Position numbers and translations under genes: made by a program. Shown piece by piece: positions 28,401-35,274 of a stretch of 63,003 nt of DNA. Every line of letters starts with the position of its first letter. The stretch's first letter is position 1. Source of the DNA: CAZROT01 sp964601895 (GTDB taxonomy: Bacteria > Pseudomonadota > Gammaproteobacteria > Enterobacterales > Enterobacteriaceae); assembly GCA_964601895.1 (NCBI GenBank), contig CAZROT010000012.1, positions 1-63,003 on the forward strand. Direction: 5' to 3'. The notes beneath the pieces are model-generated. The model made no database searches. It saw nothing but the letters and a program-made list of their open reading frames with translations, and was not told the DNA's origin.

Positions 28401-31400
28401 CGGACAGAATATGCGTGCAGGAAGCAGGCTATTATTCTTCCCCTCTGCAGGAAATTTTTCTGTCTACAGGCGACATCGCCATAGAAAATCAGGATATTTT
28501 CATCACCCCTCTGGATTTAGATAATGATGGCAATCTGGATATTGTCATTACGGTAAACAAACGTATTTATGTTCAGTACGGCGATGGTCAGGGTGGTTTC
28601 AACGCACCAGGTAGTGGGGAATTTCGCTGGCCAGAAACTGACCCACGCTGGTCGTATGCACAAATTCTGACCGCATTATTTGCGCAAAATCAGCTGATAC
28701 GCCAGGAGCCGGGAATTCTCGCTGGTGTCAATGCCCTGTGGCTTTTCACTGCTGATGGTAGCGTGCACATTCTGCAAGGTCACCGTGACAGGGAGAAAAA
28801 GTTTTCCATTGTCCCTGCAATTGAATCGGCTACTATCGCCAACGCCGGGCTGTGGCTGAGTGACCTCGATGCGGATGGCAACAGCGATCTGATTGTAAAA
28901 GATGACACAGGGGCTTACCAGACTGCTCTCTGGGATAAAAAAAATCACACGCTGAGCAGACTGCAACACAGAACGTCATCAGCACTGTTACGTTACCCTG
29001 GTGTCAGACAAACGGGATCACAGCAGTTGCTACACAACACACTGCCCTGGTTCCCTGATGGCCAGCGCCTGGTCCTGACAGGAAATTTTGCTGGCACCGG
29101 ATACCAGGAAATTGCCCTGTTTTCTCTCACCGGTCTCTTGCTGTTCACGGCCGACACAAGCGGCGACTATGGTGCCGCTGATATACATCTAATCAACGAA
29201 GAATTTATTCAACTGCTGCCGACGCTGTACCAGAATGTGACTGAACAGCCGGATAGCCGCCACCAGCTGTGTGTCGCCGACGTTAATGGCGACAGACGCG
29301 ATGATATTGTCATTATTTTACGCAGTGGCTGGCAGCGGGGTGGAAAAACTCAGCTGTATATTCTGCTATCCGTAACAGATGAAAGCAGCAGTCGTTTTAT
29401 CGTTCACAAATCCGACATATCAGCAGAAGAAACTCTGCTCTCAGACAACGGCCATAATCTGCTGGTAGAGATAAACGGCGATGGTATTGTTGATCTGTTA
29501 GTTATGGAGCGGGTTAATCGTGCAGCAGGCATGGCACCTGTTCGTCTCGGCTACGGTAACGGGAATGGCGGCTTCACTCCTGTTTCACTCAGTTTTGCGC
29601 CTGATGTACCTGCATGGATATCCTGCGGCTATCACTATGACTGGCAACTGACAGGCAGAATTAACACAGACCGCTGTCAGGATCTGCTGTTTGTAAGTGC
29701 AAAAGACGATAAATCTCTGTATGTCTATGGCCTGCTCGGCAGTGAAGAACGAGGAAAACTCACTGCGCTGGCAGAATGGCAGCTGCCACTTATCGTGAAT
29801 GCTACTGTCGTTCAGGCTCTGCTGGCAGACATGGCAGGCGACTGGCGCGATGAACTGCTGGTGCTGTATGACAACGGCCGCTTTAGCGTTACCAGCTGGT
29901 ATCAGACAGAAGGTGTATTACGGCATGAGACAGTATGGTCTGATAACAGCCTGTTGCTACCGGGAGAGACATGGAATCAGGAACATATCCTCAATGTTGA
30001 GCAGGATGAACAGGGAAGAAGACGACTGAGATCCATCAGTAAAGAAGGCCATATTTTCTGGCGTCTGTTTGACAGTCCGTCGAATCTGGTGATTTATGAC
30101 CTCGGTGCGGGTGATAATACTATCGTTGCAGGAAATAATAGGAGCCTTTTCCTGGCAGGATCAGGTAATAACACCCTGACCTGCAGCGCCTCTGGCGATG
30201 AAATCAGAGTTACCCTGGCTGCTGGCGTGAATACCCGGGTAACAGTGAAAAACATTCATAATCAGCAGCCACCCCTTATCAACATCACTAATCTTGCAGT
30301 AACAGAAATGGCCCTGCATGCTGACGGACAGAATCTACTTATCACCCATACTGGTATTTCCCAAAGCAGGCAGCAGCTATGTCTGGACTCTTTCATCAGT
30401 AGCCACAATGGTGTTTATGGCCGTATCCGACTGCAGGATAAAAGCGGTGATAATTTTGAACTTGGCACAGATGGCAGGCAGGCTTACCTGTATCAGGGAA
30501 AGCTACAGACTAAGGCGGCAGACTGGTTATTGATGACAGAAGACAGTCGACAGCTGGAAATGTACGCCAGTACCTCAGAGATAATTAGCATCAAAGGAAC
30601 AGCCGATGATGATCAGATTATCTGTCGTGGAAAGACACAGACCAGAGTACGGGGAGAAAAAGGGGACGATGTTATCAGGGGCGGTCAGGGAAATAACTGG
30701 ATGGATGGAGGCGAGGGCGATGACTGGCTGATAACAGGCGCACAGGGCAGTCGCAACATCATTCGCTTCGCACTGGGCTATGGGCATGATATTGTTTCTG
30801 CCTCTGCTGCCTGTTATACCCGCATTTATCTTGCCGGCATCAACAGAGAGGAATTAGGGCTGGAATTTCAGGGCGACGATTTGCTGATAAGCATAGCAGG
30901 CTCGGGCACCGACAGCATGAGACTAAAAAATTTCTCTGACTGGCAGGGGCAAACCTGGGTAAGCGTGGGAAGCTGGCAGCTCTGTATCAGTACGCCTGTT
31001 ATTAAAGATACTGCTGTAACTGCGCAGACGACTGCTCTCAACGGTCATCAGACAGAATCTGCCAAAACCCGCAATATCAACACACAACACTGGATACCGC
31101 TATCTGCTGACGCAGATGATGCTACTCCTGAGCCCGCCGGGTTTGCATTTGATGAAAATACACTAACAGCGCCCCATGAACAGATGGAATTTCCAGATAA
31201 CGTGGATGCCGGCAGACAGAGCCCAGCAGCACAGCATCATGTAGTACTGGAGCAGATTCTGCTCATAGATACCATGGCAAATTTTGCTGTCCATAAGGAA
31301 AACAGCGCCACCCCTGCGTGGTCAGGCATGAATGCGCACACTTCCCGTCCCCCTTCGACTACTGAGGCGCTGAACGACAGCATTCGGGTACTGCCTGAAT

Positions 31401-31402
31401 AG
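22436..31402 (+). CDS. giant multidomain toxin: CPD-like domains, 25-residue solenoid, TcdA/TcdB-like pore region, VCBS and RTX repeats
   Basis: 2988 residues from the ATG at 22436 (AGAAGG five nt upstream; the frame opens at a TTG at 22406). Domains in order: unassigned 1-380; a degenerate cysteine-protease-like (CPD/C80) module about 386-510 with VRWQVV but no catalytic His or Cys; sixteen 25-residue helical repeats at 596-995; a second CPD-like module about 1138-1360 with Cys1264 (LLACHG) but Tyr1219 where MARTX CPDs have His (VVGYGQ for VVGHGR); a TcdA/TcdB-like hydrophobic region about 1500-1800; FG-GAP/VCBS-type calcium loops such as DLDNDGNLD (about 2026-2350); RTX-like GGxGxD units about 2722-2765; and an unassigned tail. 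It is probably secreted and enters or perforates host membranes. No type I secretion genes or glucosyltransferase domain are seen. Confidence 0.8.
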   Translation: MDIRDIFEQASQGTALDILLFNAGKKNYLSEITQRLLGNITQQENEQLQWNFSAAMAARFLVEAEYQGTEGAKGWFTAFDRMAEQVVNSPASDTASKPDPTLSGQQGATEIQDISDIEKKLRAQYYRQPLQLILEKLRALPDDNQYPHGLNAPLVTDSHAMLTALAEVTETTQFFFNPVYVRTIVAVSIHCRNDRPYQWSVFIPEAGLGKVFGSYADFHRAITAVCNALSGLSRPEENRPTGASFVVKINEISQNHREQHDNKWKSILANEFAWLCRELKKQRTIFRLNHAISAEVTGYLWEKQYNNTIRVAAVEVKITDKNRAIVVTVHNPVSNFSSIVENIRKRYCNSQDWVTKTGYSIDMSPSAWVHQPVIHPQPAAENSHEQHYQVIVQMADDPGICKKIEKLAANNAHRTVVILYESKNGIHKIAHGNLAILRSPQVRWRVRWQVVVREGPDGLLSGQRRNTLGNAIEILQNKINLQQPHITLVKIRNKITDIVAQTSGPAQEAHLPARADGTRKQDSHARQPPSAVEIPQSVSTTIKQQPDTAGGKTLIAFTATPLPGSEHAFGNYNQLIQEILHKYQCRDMELFQLEEILPAVIRDVALQAQVSTLPSVALENLLGTLVEEMYRLPHLAAGAPCGITALLALIVKELCALEAVTTLAEYDRERLLLLLMEKIVSDNAVAGLRPPESKELLAVIMKEIVASAAISCLSPASQGKIIVSLVEKMVSSCLVKPLRRAGREELAFFLLETVMSLTSVTHFSNDTREMLFATLMEKMIASSLVTDLALDDRKVLLYALMEKMASLSHGRGLSDDEQVNLLTMLTERIITSTTMENLKPGDRKEVMFMLLAKLASLDSVSTLTQQHKGRLFGALLENMMSSKAVLDLRSADRKQFLCALVEKSLSFSVLADLHFPERKTVIIMLLEKIAALQLTTRLTHNNQEKFILAVVQHITAAWAVTSLRAAYRKTLLTEIGEKIMSLPLVNAFSLCRKKTLQASLRQLEARLDPVSEETSTRLNTRFQPGTSARKNKYPASAETADTTAAKHNRTTDTHQQATTASVQITAYETPVLLTPAGHSVPFTPSQSHADTSDSTKSTVNPGTQATDVEISAHRMPPKWLDNQPANAGQENVSLWQSLDIVAQGEPVHAPRLILQFENEVREEVLALLHKYPGSVVVQMDISDRMRVWSAQGESLHGSATAALTALRKEKALSVYVVGYGQHHDIGSTNTQTLGARTPDRLLEQVLTASAYLDLQPQKISLLACHGASDHSQNSFLHKLAKIITERQEKLHKADAVIRAEQSTIARLLASIRELKGRTRKMGILPDGSKVTQGSDGTTQFKETGNSIMLLRNEQGEFIQTDNLQIAVEKTKALLHELLDGKITLAGLNDDSLDLLANAFAKPLSGVAEHVTDRRLLQQSYRTMTQLKTLLMECQTLSGDEGDLPMSMPQALQQVNKLKQALLEVITQDMAPAAVSSAQTQNQQTKTLTFARKLLEKNRQNHFIRIMNTPPARAVIQTGTHFMQGMSLIQGMNALDNGHQLLQKGILTAFEEQQLEADMAMIKAALLMESVEEPVVPLFSQLGNRLSSASHVPLSGAGTKNMLTVSRWLIKIAPLLNLPDVVFNLHALHEAMVRSAHATTAQEKQEILTEAIFSGASVFSALGTTAMALNAMPAALPVAFVMTVLLFLAGNIWNGVRTLQELEKRLTLHIWDRLELFCYGMSGTPLSVHMQNRLMAANTQEQAKHQYQEEKALQARIRLSNEQEAEVIYYEQGTLVTTDTGRTYYRLRVPGSFWQQVRAAMKSQDVLFPDAHHATEAILRIMNAEETADSSTTVVDCIPPWLSDALRQEIRKDAWLKHFLQKKYHTERFSLEKSPLSVFSTTLQPADHVFSATTATASMQIQRRTWGNVNIGSRPVWGNFDSNGLDACWRTAENLYLFLSDAHGHYRRLSVPGNAALQAVLTGRLNASDRQDSLILVAVTWQDKGVRVIPDRICVQEAGYYSSPLQEIFLSTGDIAIENQDIFITPLDLDNDGNLDIVITVNKRIYVQYGDGQGGFNAPGSGEFRWPETDPRWSYAQILTALFAQNQLIRQEPGILAGVNALWLFTADGSVHILQGHRDREKKFSIVPAIESATIANAGLWLSDLDADGNSDLIVKDDTGAYQTALWDKKNHTLSRLQHRTSSALLRYPGVRQTGSQQLLHNTLPWFPDGQRLVLTGNFAGTGYQEIALFSLTGLLLFTADTSGDYGAADIHLINEEFIQLLPTLYQNVTEQPDSRHQLCVADVNGDRRDDIVIILRSGWQRGGKTQLYILLSVTDESSSRFIVHKSDISAEETLLSDNGHNLLVEINGDGIVDLLVMERVNRAAGMAPVRLGYGNGNGGFTPVSLSFAPDVPAWISCGYHYDWQLTGRINTDRCQDLLFVSAKDDKSLYVYGLLGSEERGKLTALAEWQLPLIVNATVVQALLADMAGDWRDELLVLYDNGRFSVTSWYQTEGVLRHETVWSDNSLLLPGETWNQEHILNVEQDEQGRRRLRSISKEGHIFWRLFDSPSNLVIYDLGAGDNTIVAGNNRSLFLAGSGNNTLTCSASGDEIRVTLAAGVNTRVTVKNIHNQQPPLINITNLAVTEMALHADGQNLLITHTGISQSRQQLCLDSFISSHNGVYGRIRLQDKSGDNFELGTDGRQAYLYQGKLQTKAADWLLMTEDSRQLEMYASTSEIISIKGTADDDQIICRGKTQTRVRGEKGDDVIRGGQGNNWMDGGEGDDWLITGAQGSRNIIRFALGYGHDIVSASAACYTRIYLAGINREELGLEFQGDDLLISIAGSGTDSMRLKNFSDWQGQTWVSVGSWQLCISTPVIKDTAVTAQTTALNGHQTESAKTRNINTQHWIPLSADADDATPEPAGFAFDENTLTAPHEQMEFPDNVDAGRQSPAAQHHVVLEQILLIDTMANFAVHKENSATPAWSGMNAHTSRPPSTTEALNDSIRVLPE
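24221..25420 (+). repeat. sixteen tandem 75-bp coding repeats (25-residue solenoid)
   Basis: Residues 596-995 of the giant protein divide without a single insertion or deletion into sixteen units of 25. Unit starts include LLALIVKELC, LLLLLMEKIV, LFATLMEKMI, LLYALMEKMA and LFGALLENMM. Aliphatic residues recur at positions 1, 2 and 5, E-K at 7-8, hydrophobic at 9, often Ser at 12, Val at 15, Leu at 18 and R-K near 23-24. The units are diverged in DNA, so they are old. The pattern predicts a helix-turn solenoid. Confidence 0.9.
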
Positions 31403-31973
31403 TGTCAGCTCAGTCATAAACGCTGCTGAAAGTATGTAACAATAATCATGGCAACCTGGCTCTGGAAGAGTCGCCAGGATATTTATGAAGAGAAAGTATA
31501 GCTAACAATAATAATTGTAATTTTTTTATTTAATTTTTATTAAAAATAATAAATTAATATATTTTTTGCGCGTTATTTTTATGTTCAGAATAGTTAAAAA
31601 ATTTAGTATAGCGGATTAAATTCGTTTAAAAAAATCATGATATATTGTGCAATATTTTTATAAAACATAAAAAAAATAATACTAAATATTGCGTTAATAT
31701 TATTAAAGATTGCCAAAACAAAAAAGCATAAAAATATTTTTATTTATTAATCAATAGATTAAAAGTAAACAGATATTTTTTATTATTAATTTAATAAGTA
31801 ATAAAATGTAAAGATATATCATGATACGATCAATGTTATTCAGTTAATAATGGCTATGCTATATAACATTGTTGAACGAAAAAATATAATCTGTGCTATT
31901 TCTGACATTATTATTTGATTACTTTAAGCAGATATCATGTCAATTTTATAACTTAACTTAAGGATAAGCTATT
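31403..31973. other. very AT-rich intergenic region
   Basis: 571 bp; from about 31500 to 31950 it is almost all A and T with many homopolymer runs. No coding or RNA feature is seen. It precedes the 726-residue repeat protein, and is a likely promoter and xenogeneic-silencing region. Confidence 0.5.
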
Positions 31974-34154
31974 ATGAAAAAAAATATAGTTGCGCAAAAC
32001 AATTTCATACTGCCATGGTCGGCTGATAAAATTGAACTCCTCTGGAAAGAGACTAAAGATCCCGGCTTAAATGTTATTGTGCTGCGTCAGCTGGGTGATA
32101 AGCGGAGCAGCAACCAGATTACAATGGGATTCAATGAAATGTTATCAAAAGTCTTCCCTTTTTCTTACTACCTGATAGCTACCGTTGATGGCACTGTCAC
32201 TTACACCCTGGTGCAACCCGATAAAATCGGGGAAGATGGTGTACTGGAATTCGCTATTGGTGATTACAAGGGTAACCAGTACCATCTTGCCATCGATCAA
32301 AACAAAAATAAGGCATGGCTCTTCGAAAACAGAAAAAAAGCAGTCGCAACCAATGGGAATGATCAGCTGATTTTGCATGCAGCCACAGCACCCATACAGC
32401 TCAGCGGGAAAGGAAAGCCCATCACGCTTATCAACAACACTGCTTCAGCCAGCACCATGATACTGGAACAGGCAGGCTCCACAGGAAAAGGTAGCAGCAC
32501 AACAACAAATGATGATTATCGTATCATGCAGGGTAACGGTGATATCACCGTTATCGATACCTCATACAGTGTCATAACGCTTGAATACGCCATTGCGCAG
32601 ATACAGGGCATTCAACTGGCAGAAAATGGTGATGTCACCATAACACTGCGTAATGATAATCATACTGATGACAACCCCAGTATGCGGACCCTGATACTTA
32701 AAGGGGCGTATAGTGCCAGGGAACAGAGTTCTACCCCATATAAAAAGGTTAATTATCACCTGTTCAGCAGCGATGGTTTTAGCATGGCTTTACCTCTATT
32801 TCCTGACAGCAAAAATGGCGCTTATTCTTTGATGCTGCAGGCCTCGCCTGATGGTCGTACCTTTGCACAGTCACGCTACACAGATGCCGCAGGCAATAGC
32901 ATCGAGCCTGTTGCAGCAGAAACGACCTTAGAGGAAATATTGCTAAGCCCTGCTGTAAGTCTGATGCCAGACTATAACTTTAATAATGCGGGGGCAGAAT
33001 ATAAATTTACTATCGGAAAAGGGAAATTACCCAAAGACAGTGTCATCAACAGGCTGACTGAAATAAAGAAAATAACGCTACAGGACAATGGGGATGTCAT
33101 TATCAATTTAGAGAATGCACCTCTCCTTGTTGTCCCCGGTCTGTACAGCGCCGCAGAAGCGGGCCCTGTCAGGACACAGAATATTTTTTATTATTTCCTG
33201 AAAAGCAAAGATGGCTTTGTTCTCACCTTCCCAGAAAAAATCTCTACCCTTCAGGAAGGGGGAACCTTTACGCTATATGCTGAATATGATCCCATAGGTC
33301 TCGATGCCCCCATAACGCAATCGCGCTACAGCGATGTTGCTGGCAATAGTATTGAGCCTGTTGCGGCAGAAATGCCCCTGGATGAAATCCGCCTGGGCCC
33401 GAATATACACCTGGTACCGCCTGATTTTTTTAACCAGTCTATGTCAACATTCGTATTCACTATCACCAGAGAAGATCTGGCCTCACAGATAGAATACACC
33501 GAACTGACTGAAATAAAGAGAATCATTGTGCAGGATAATGGCGATGCTATCATCAAGCTGGATTTAGATGGTGACGAATCTACCCTCATCGTCAAAAATC
33601 TGTACAGTGTCACCGACGCTGATTCTGTCAGGACACTGACTGATAGTCTTTATCCCCTGATGACCAGGGATGGCTTTCTGGTTAGCTTACCGCCAGTACT
33701 TTACCCGGAACAGGGCAGTGATTCACTGATACTGACTGCACAGTATAATTCGCCCAAGCACCCAGCAATAAATCGGGAAAATAGTCGTTATAAAGATGCC
33801 GAAAACAATGTCCTTGAGCCCGTTAACGCTGCTGCCAGTAAGGAAATTGTATTACCGGAGTTTATCCGCCTGGTGGAGCCGGCCAGTAACCATACTGCCA
33901 GAAATGACTACCAGTTCCGCAAGGCATCCGTCAATACTTCGGTCTCACCGGACACTGAAGCCGATATTTCTTCCTGGGAAGACAATCCAGCGTTGCAGAA
34001 ATTTGATAACCAGGACAACAACCGGAACAGTCTGATCGAAGCAACGGTTGCCTTTGAACTTAAACCCGCTGCAGGAACCACCGGGCAATTTTATTACGGA
34101 CAGCCAGGTAACGCAGAACCAGCAATGGTAGCGCCTGTGGTGAAAATATTATAA
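31974..34154 (+). CDS. three-repeat beta-rich protein, function unknown
   Basis: 726 residues from the ATG at 31974, with AAGGA 9 nt upstream. No signal peptide is seen. The body contains three tandem modules of about 140-160 residues, each with an LTEIK-x-I-x-x-QDNGD-type strand, a core ending in xxDGF, and the closing motif SRYxDxAGNSIEPVxAE followed by L-x-E-I (first module: QIQGIQLAENGDV; third: SRYKDAENNVLEP). An N-terminal YKGNQYHLAID segment resembles segments in the protein at 46877-48328. It looks like a secreted or surface adhesin-like or structural protein. It is followed by a clear terminator. I do not recognise a family. Confidence 0.7.
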   Translation: MKKNIVAQNNFILPWSADKIELLWKETKDPGLNVIVLRQLGDKRSSNQITMGFNEMLSKVFPFSYYLIATVDGTVTYTLVQPDKIGEDGVLEFAIGDYKGNQYHLAIDQNKNKAWLFENRKKAVATNGNDQLILHAATAPIQLSGKGKPITLINNTASASTMILEQAGSTGKGSSTTTNDDYRIMQGNGDITVIDTSYSVITLEYAIAQIQGIQLAENGDVTITLRNDNHTDDNPSMRTLILKGAYSAREQSSTPYKKVNYHLFSSDGFSMALPLFPDSKNGAYSLMLQASPDGRTFAQSRYTDAAGNSIEPVAAETTLEEILLSPAVSLMPDYNFNNAGAEYKFTIGKGKLPKDSVINRLTEIKKITLQDNGDVIINLENAPLLVVPGLYSAAEAGPVRTQNIFYYFLKSKDGFVLTFPEKISTLQEGGTFTLYAEYDPIGLDAPITQSRYSDVAGNSIEPVAAEMPLDEIRLGPNIHLVPPDFFNQSMSTFVFTITREDLASQIEYTELTEIKRIIVQDNGDAIIKLDLDGDESTLIVKNLYSVTDADSVRTLTDSLYPLMTRDGFLVSLPPVLYPEQGSDSLILTAQYNSPKHPAINRENSRYKDAENNVLEPVNAAASKEIVLPEFIRLVEPASNHTARNDYQFRKASVNTSVSPDTEADISSWEDNPALQKFDNQDNNRNSLIEATVAFELKPAAGTTGQFYYGQPGNAEPAMVAPVVKIL

Positions 34155-34182
34155 TTCGTTTTTTTCTCAGATAATAATCAGC

Positions 34183-34218
34183 ACTCCCGCAGCACAGGCA
34201 GCTACGGGAGTTTTTTTG
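34183..34218 (+). terminator. rho-independent terminator
   Basis: ACTCCCG (34183-34189) pairs with CGGGAGT (34205-34211), with a 15-nt loop that can pair further (GCAGC-GCTAC region), followed by seven T. It lies 29 bp after the stop of the 726-residue gene. Confidence 0.85.
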
Positions 34219-34350
34219 TTAGTGCACAGAAAGCATTACCTGAAACTTATTTTGCCTTATTGTTGTATAAACCATAAGATACTGCGTGCTTGAAAAAATA
34301 ACAGGCCACAGGCCATATATTAACCATTAACAGGTCATTTTAGAGCTTAT

Positions 34351-34746
34351 ATGAAATCCAGAATAGAAATATATTCATTACTTGTCTGTTTCTGCGCAGT
34401 TATGTGTTTAATGATCTCCGCAGGTATTTTTGGTCATGCCATTTTTAAAATGACAGCGCCACAGTTATCTATGGAATCTTATGAATACAATCAATATCAA
34501 AACAATGACGTGTTCTGGAAAAACAAACTGTCATCCGGATCAACCTCTGAAGAAAAAGAAACTACCCGGGTAAAGCCTGATGAAGATGAATTAACGCATC
34601 AGCGTCTGAATATGTTCGAATCTGCCATACAGTCAGAAAAACGCGATGGTCTGCAGTCTATGATACAGGCGCTTATTTTTATAATAAGTGCCTGCGTTGT
34701 ACTTGTTGTACATGCAATGATTGCCATAAAGAGCCGCCAGGAGTAA
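34351..34746 (+). CDS. small protein with two membrane segments, function unknown
   Basis: 131 residues. A hydrophobic helix at about residues 8-30 (LLVCFCAVMCLMISAGIFG) and another at about 104-123 (ALIFIISACVVLVVHAMIAI) flank a charged, soluble loop of about 70 residues (KLSSGSTSEEKETTRVKPDE). The topology predicts both ends on one side and the loop on the other. No family is recognised. It lies between two large toxin-like genes and may belong with one of them as an accessory or immunity-like protein; that is only positional inference. A hairpin follows the stop. Confidence 0.55.
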   Translation: MKSRIEIYSLLVCFCAVMCLMISAGIFGHAIFKMTAPQLSMESYEYNQYQNNDVFWKNKLSSGSTSEEKETTRVKPDEDELTHQRLNMFESAIQSEKRDGLQSMIQALIFIISACVVLVVHAMIAIKSRQE

Positions 34747-35274
34747 TCACTCCATATCCGGTAACCTGATGCAGGAAGCGTACTATCATGCTTCCTGCCT
34801 GTTATTATATTGAGTATATTCTCTGCGAACTTATTTATTATAAATTAATCAATTAATATCAGCTCAGTAATAATATTTACGCAAAATATTGCCGCTACTA
34901 TATTCACTGCACTCGTCTCTCATCAACCTACTTTAATTCCGCTATGAATGCTACATGCGCTCTGTTACCGATAAAACAGTAAAATAAAGTTAATTACGCA
35001 TACATAATACTGCTTATAATACCAGCTAATATTATTTTATATTTTCACATAGCGTTACCACATCAATATACGCATTGAAATAATGTCCAGATTTAACACA
35101 AATACACATCTGATTTTATCACCACGTCTTTTTCTGTCTGTTAGCATTTACACGCTGATTATTCAGCAATGCTAATTTTATTGCCCGCCTGGATTAACAC
35201 TATAAAAAACGACCACCGCTAACAGCGCTGCTGATACAGACAAACATGCACAATTAATTCAGGGTCATTTAAGG
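34747..35274. other. AT-rich intergenic region
   Basis: 528 bp. The first 50 bp hold a strong hairpin at 34771-34798. The rest is AT-rich with no supported ORF or RNA and leads into the 974-residue gene. Confidence 0.45.
34771..34798 (+). terminator. hairpin after the small membrane protein gene
   Basis: GCAGGAAGC (34771-34779) pairs perfectly with GCTTCCTGC (34790-34798) around a 10-nt loop, 25 bp after the stop codon. The following sequence is not a T-run, so it may be a weak or non-canonical terminator. Confidence 0.5.
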
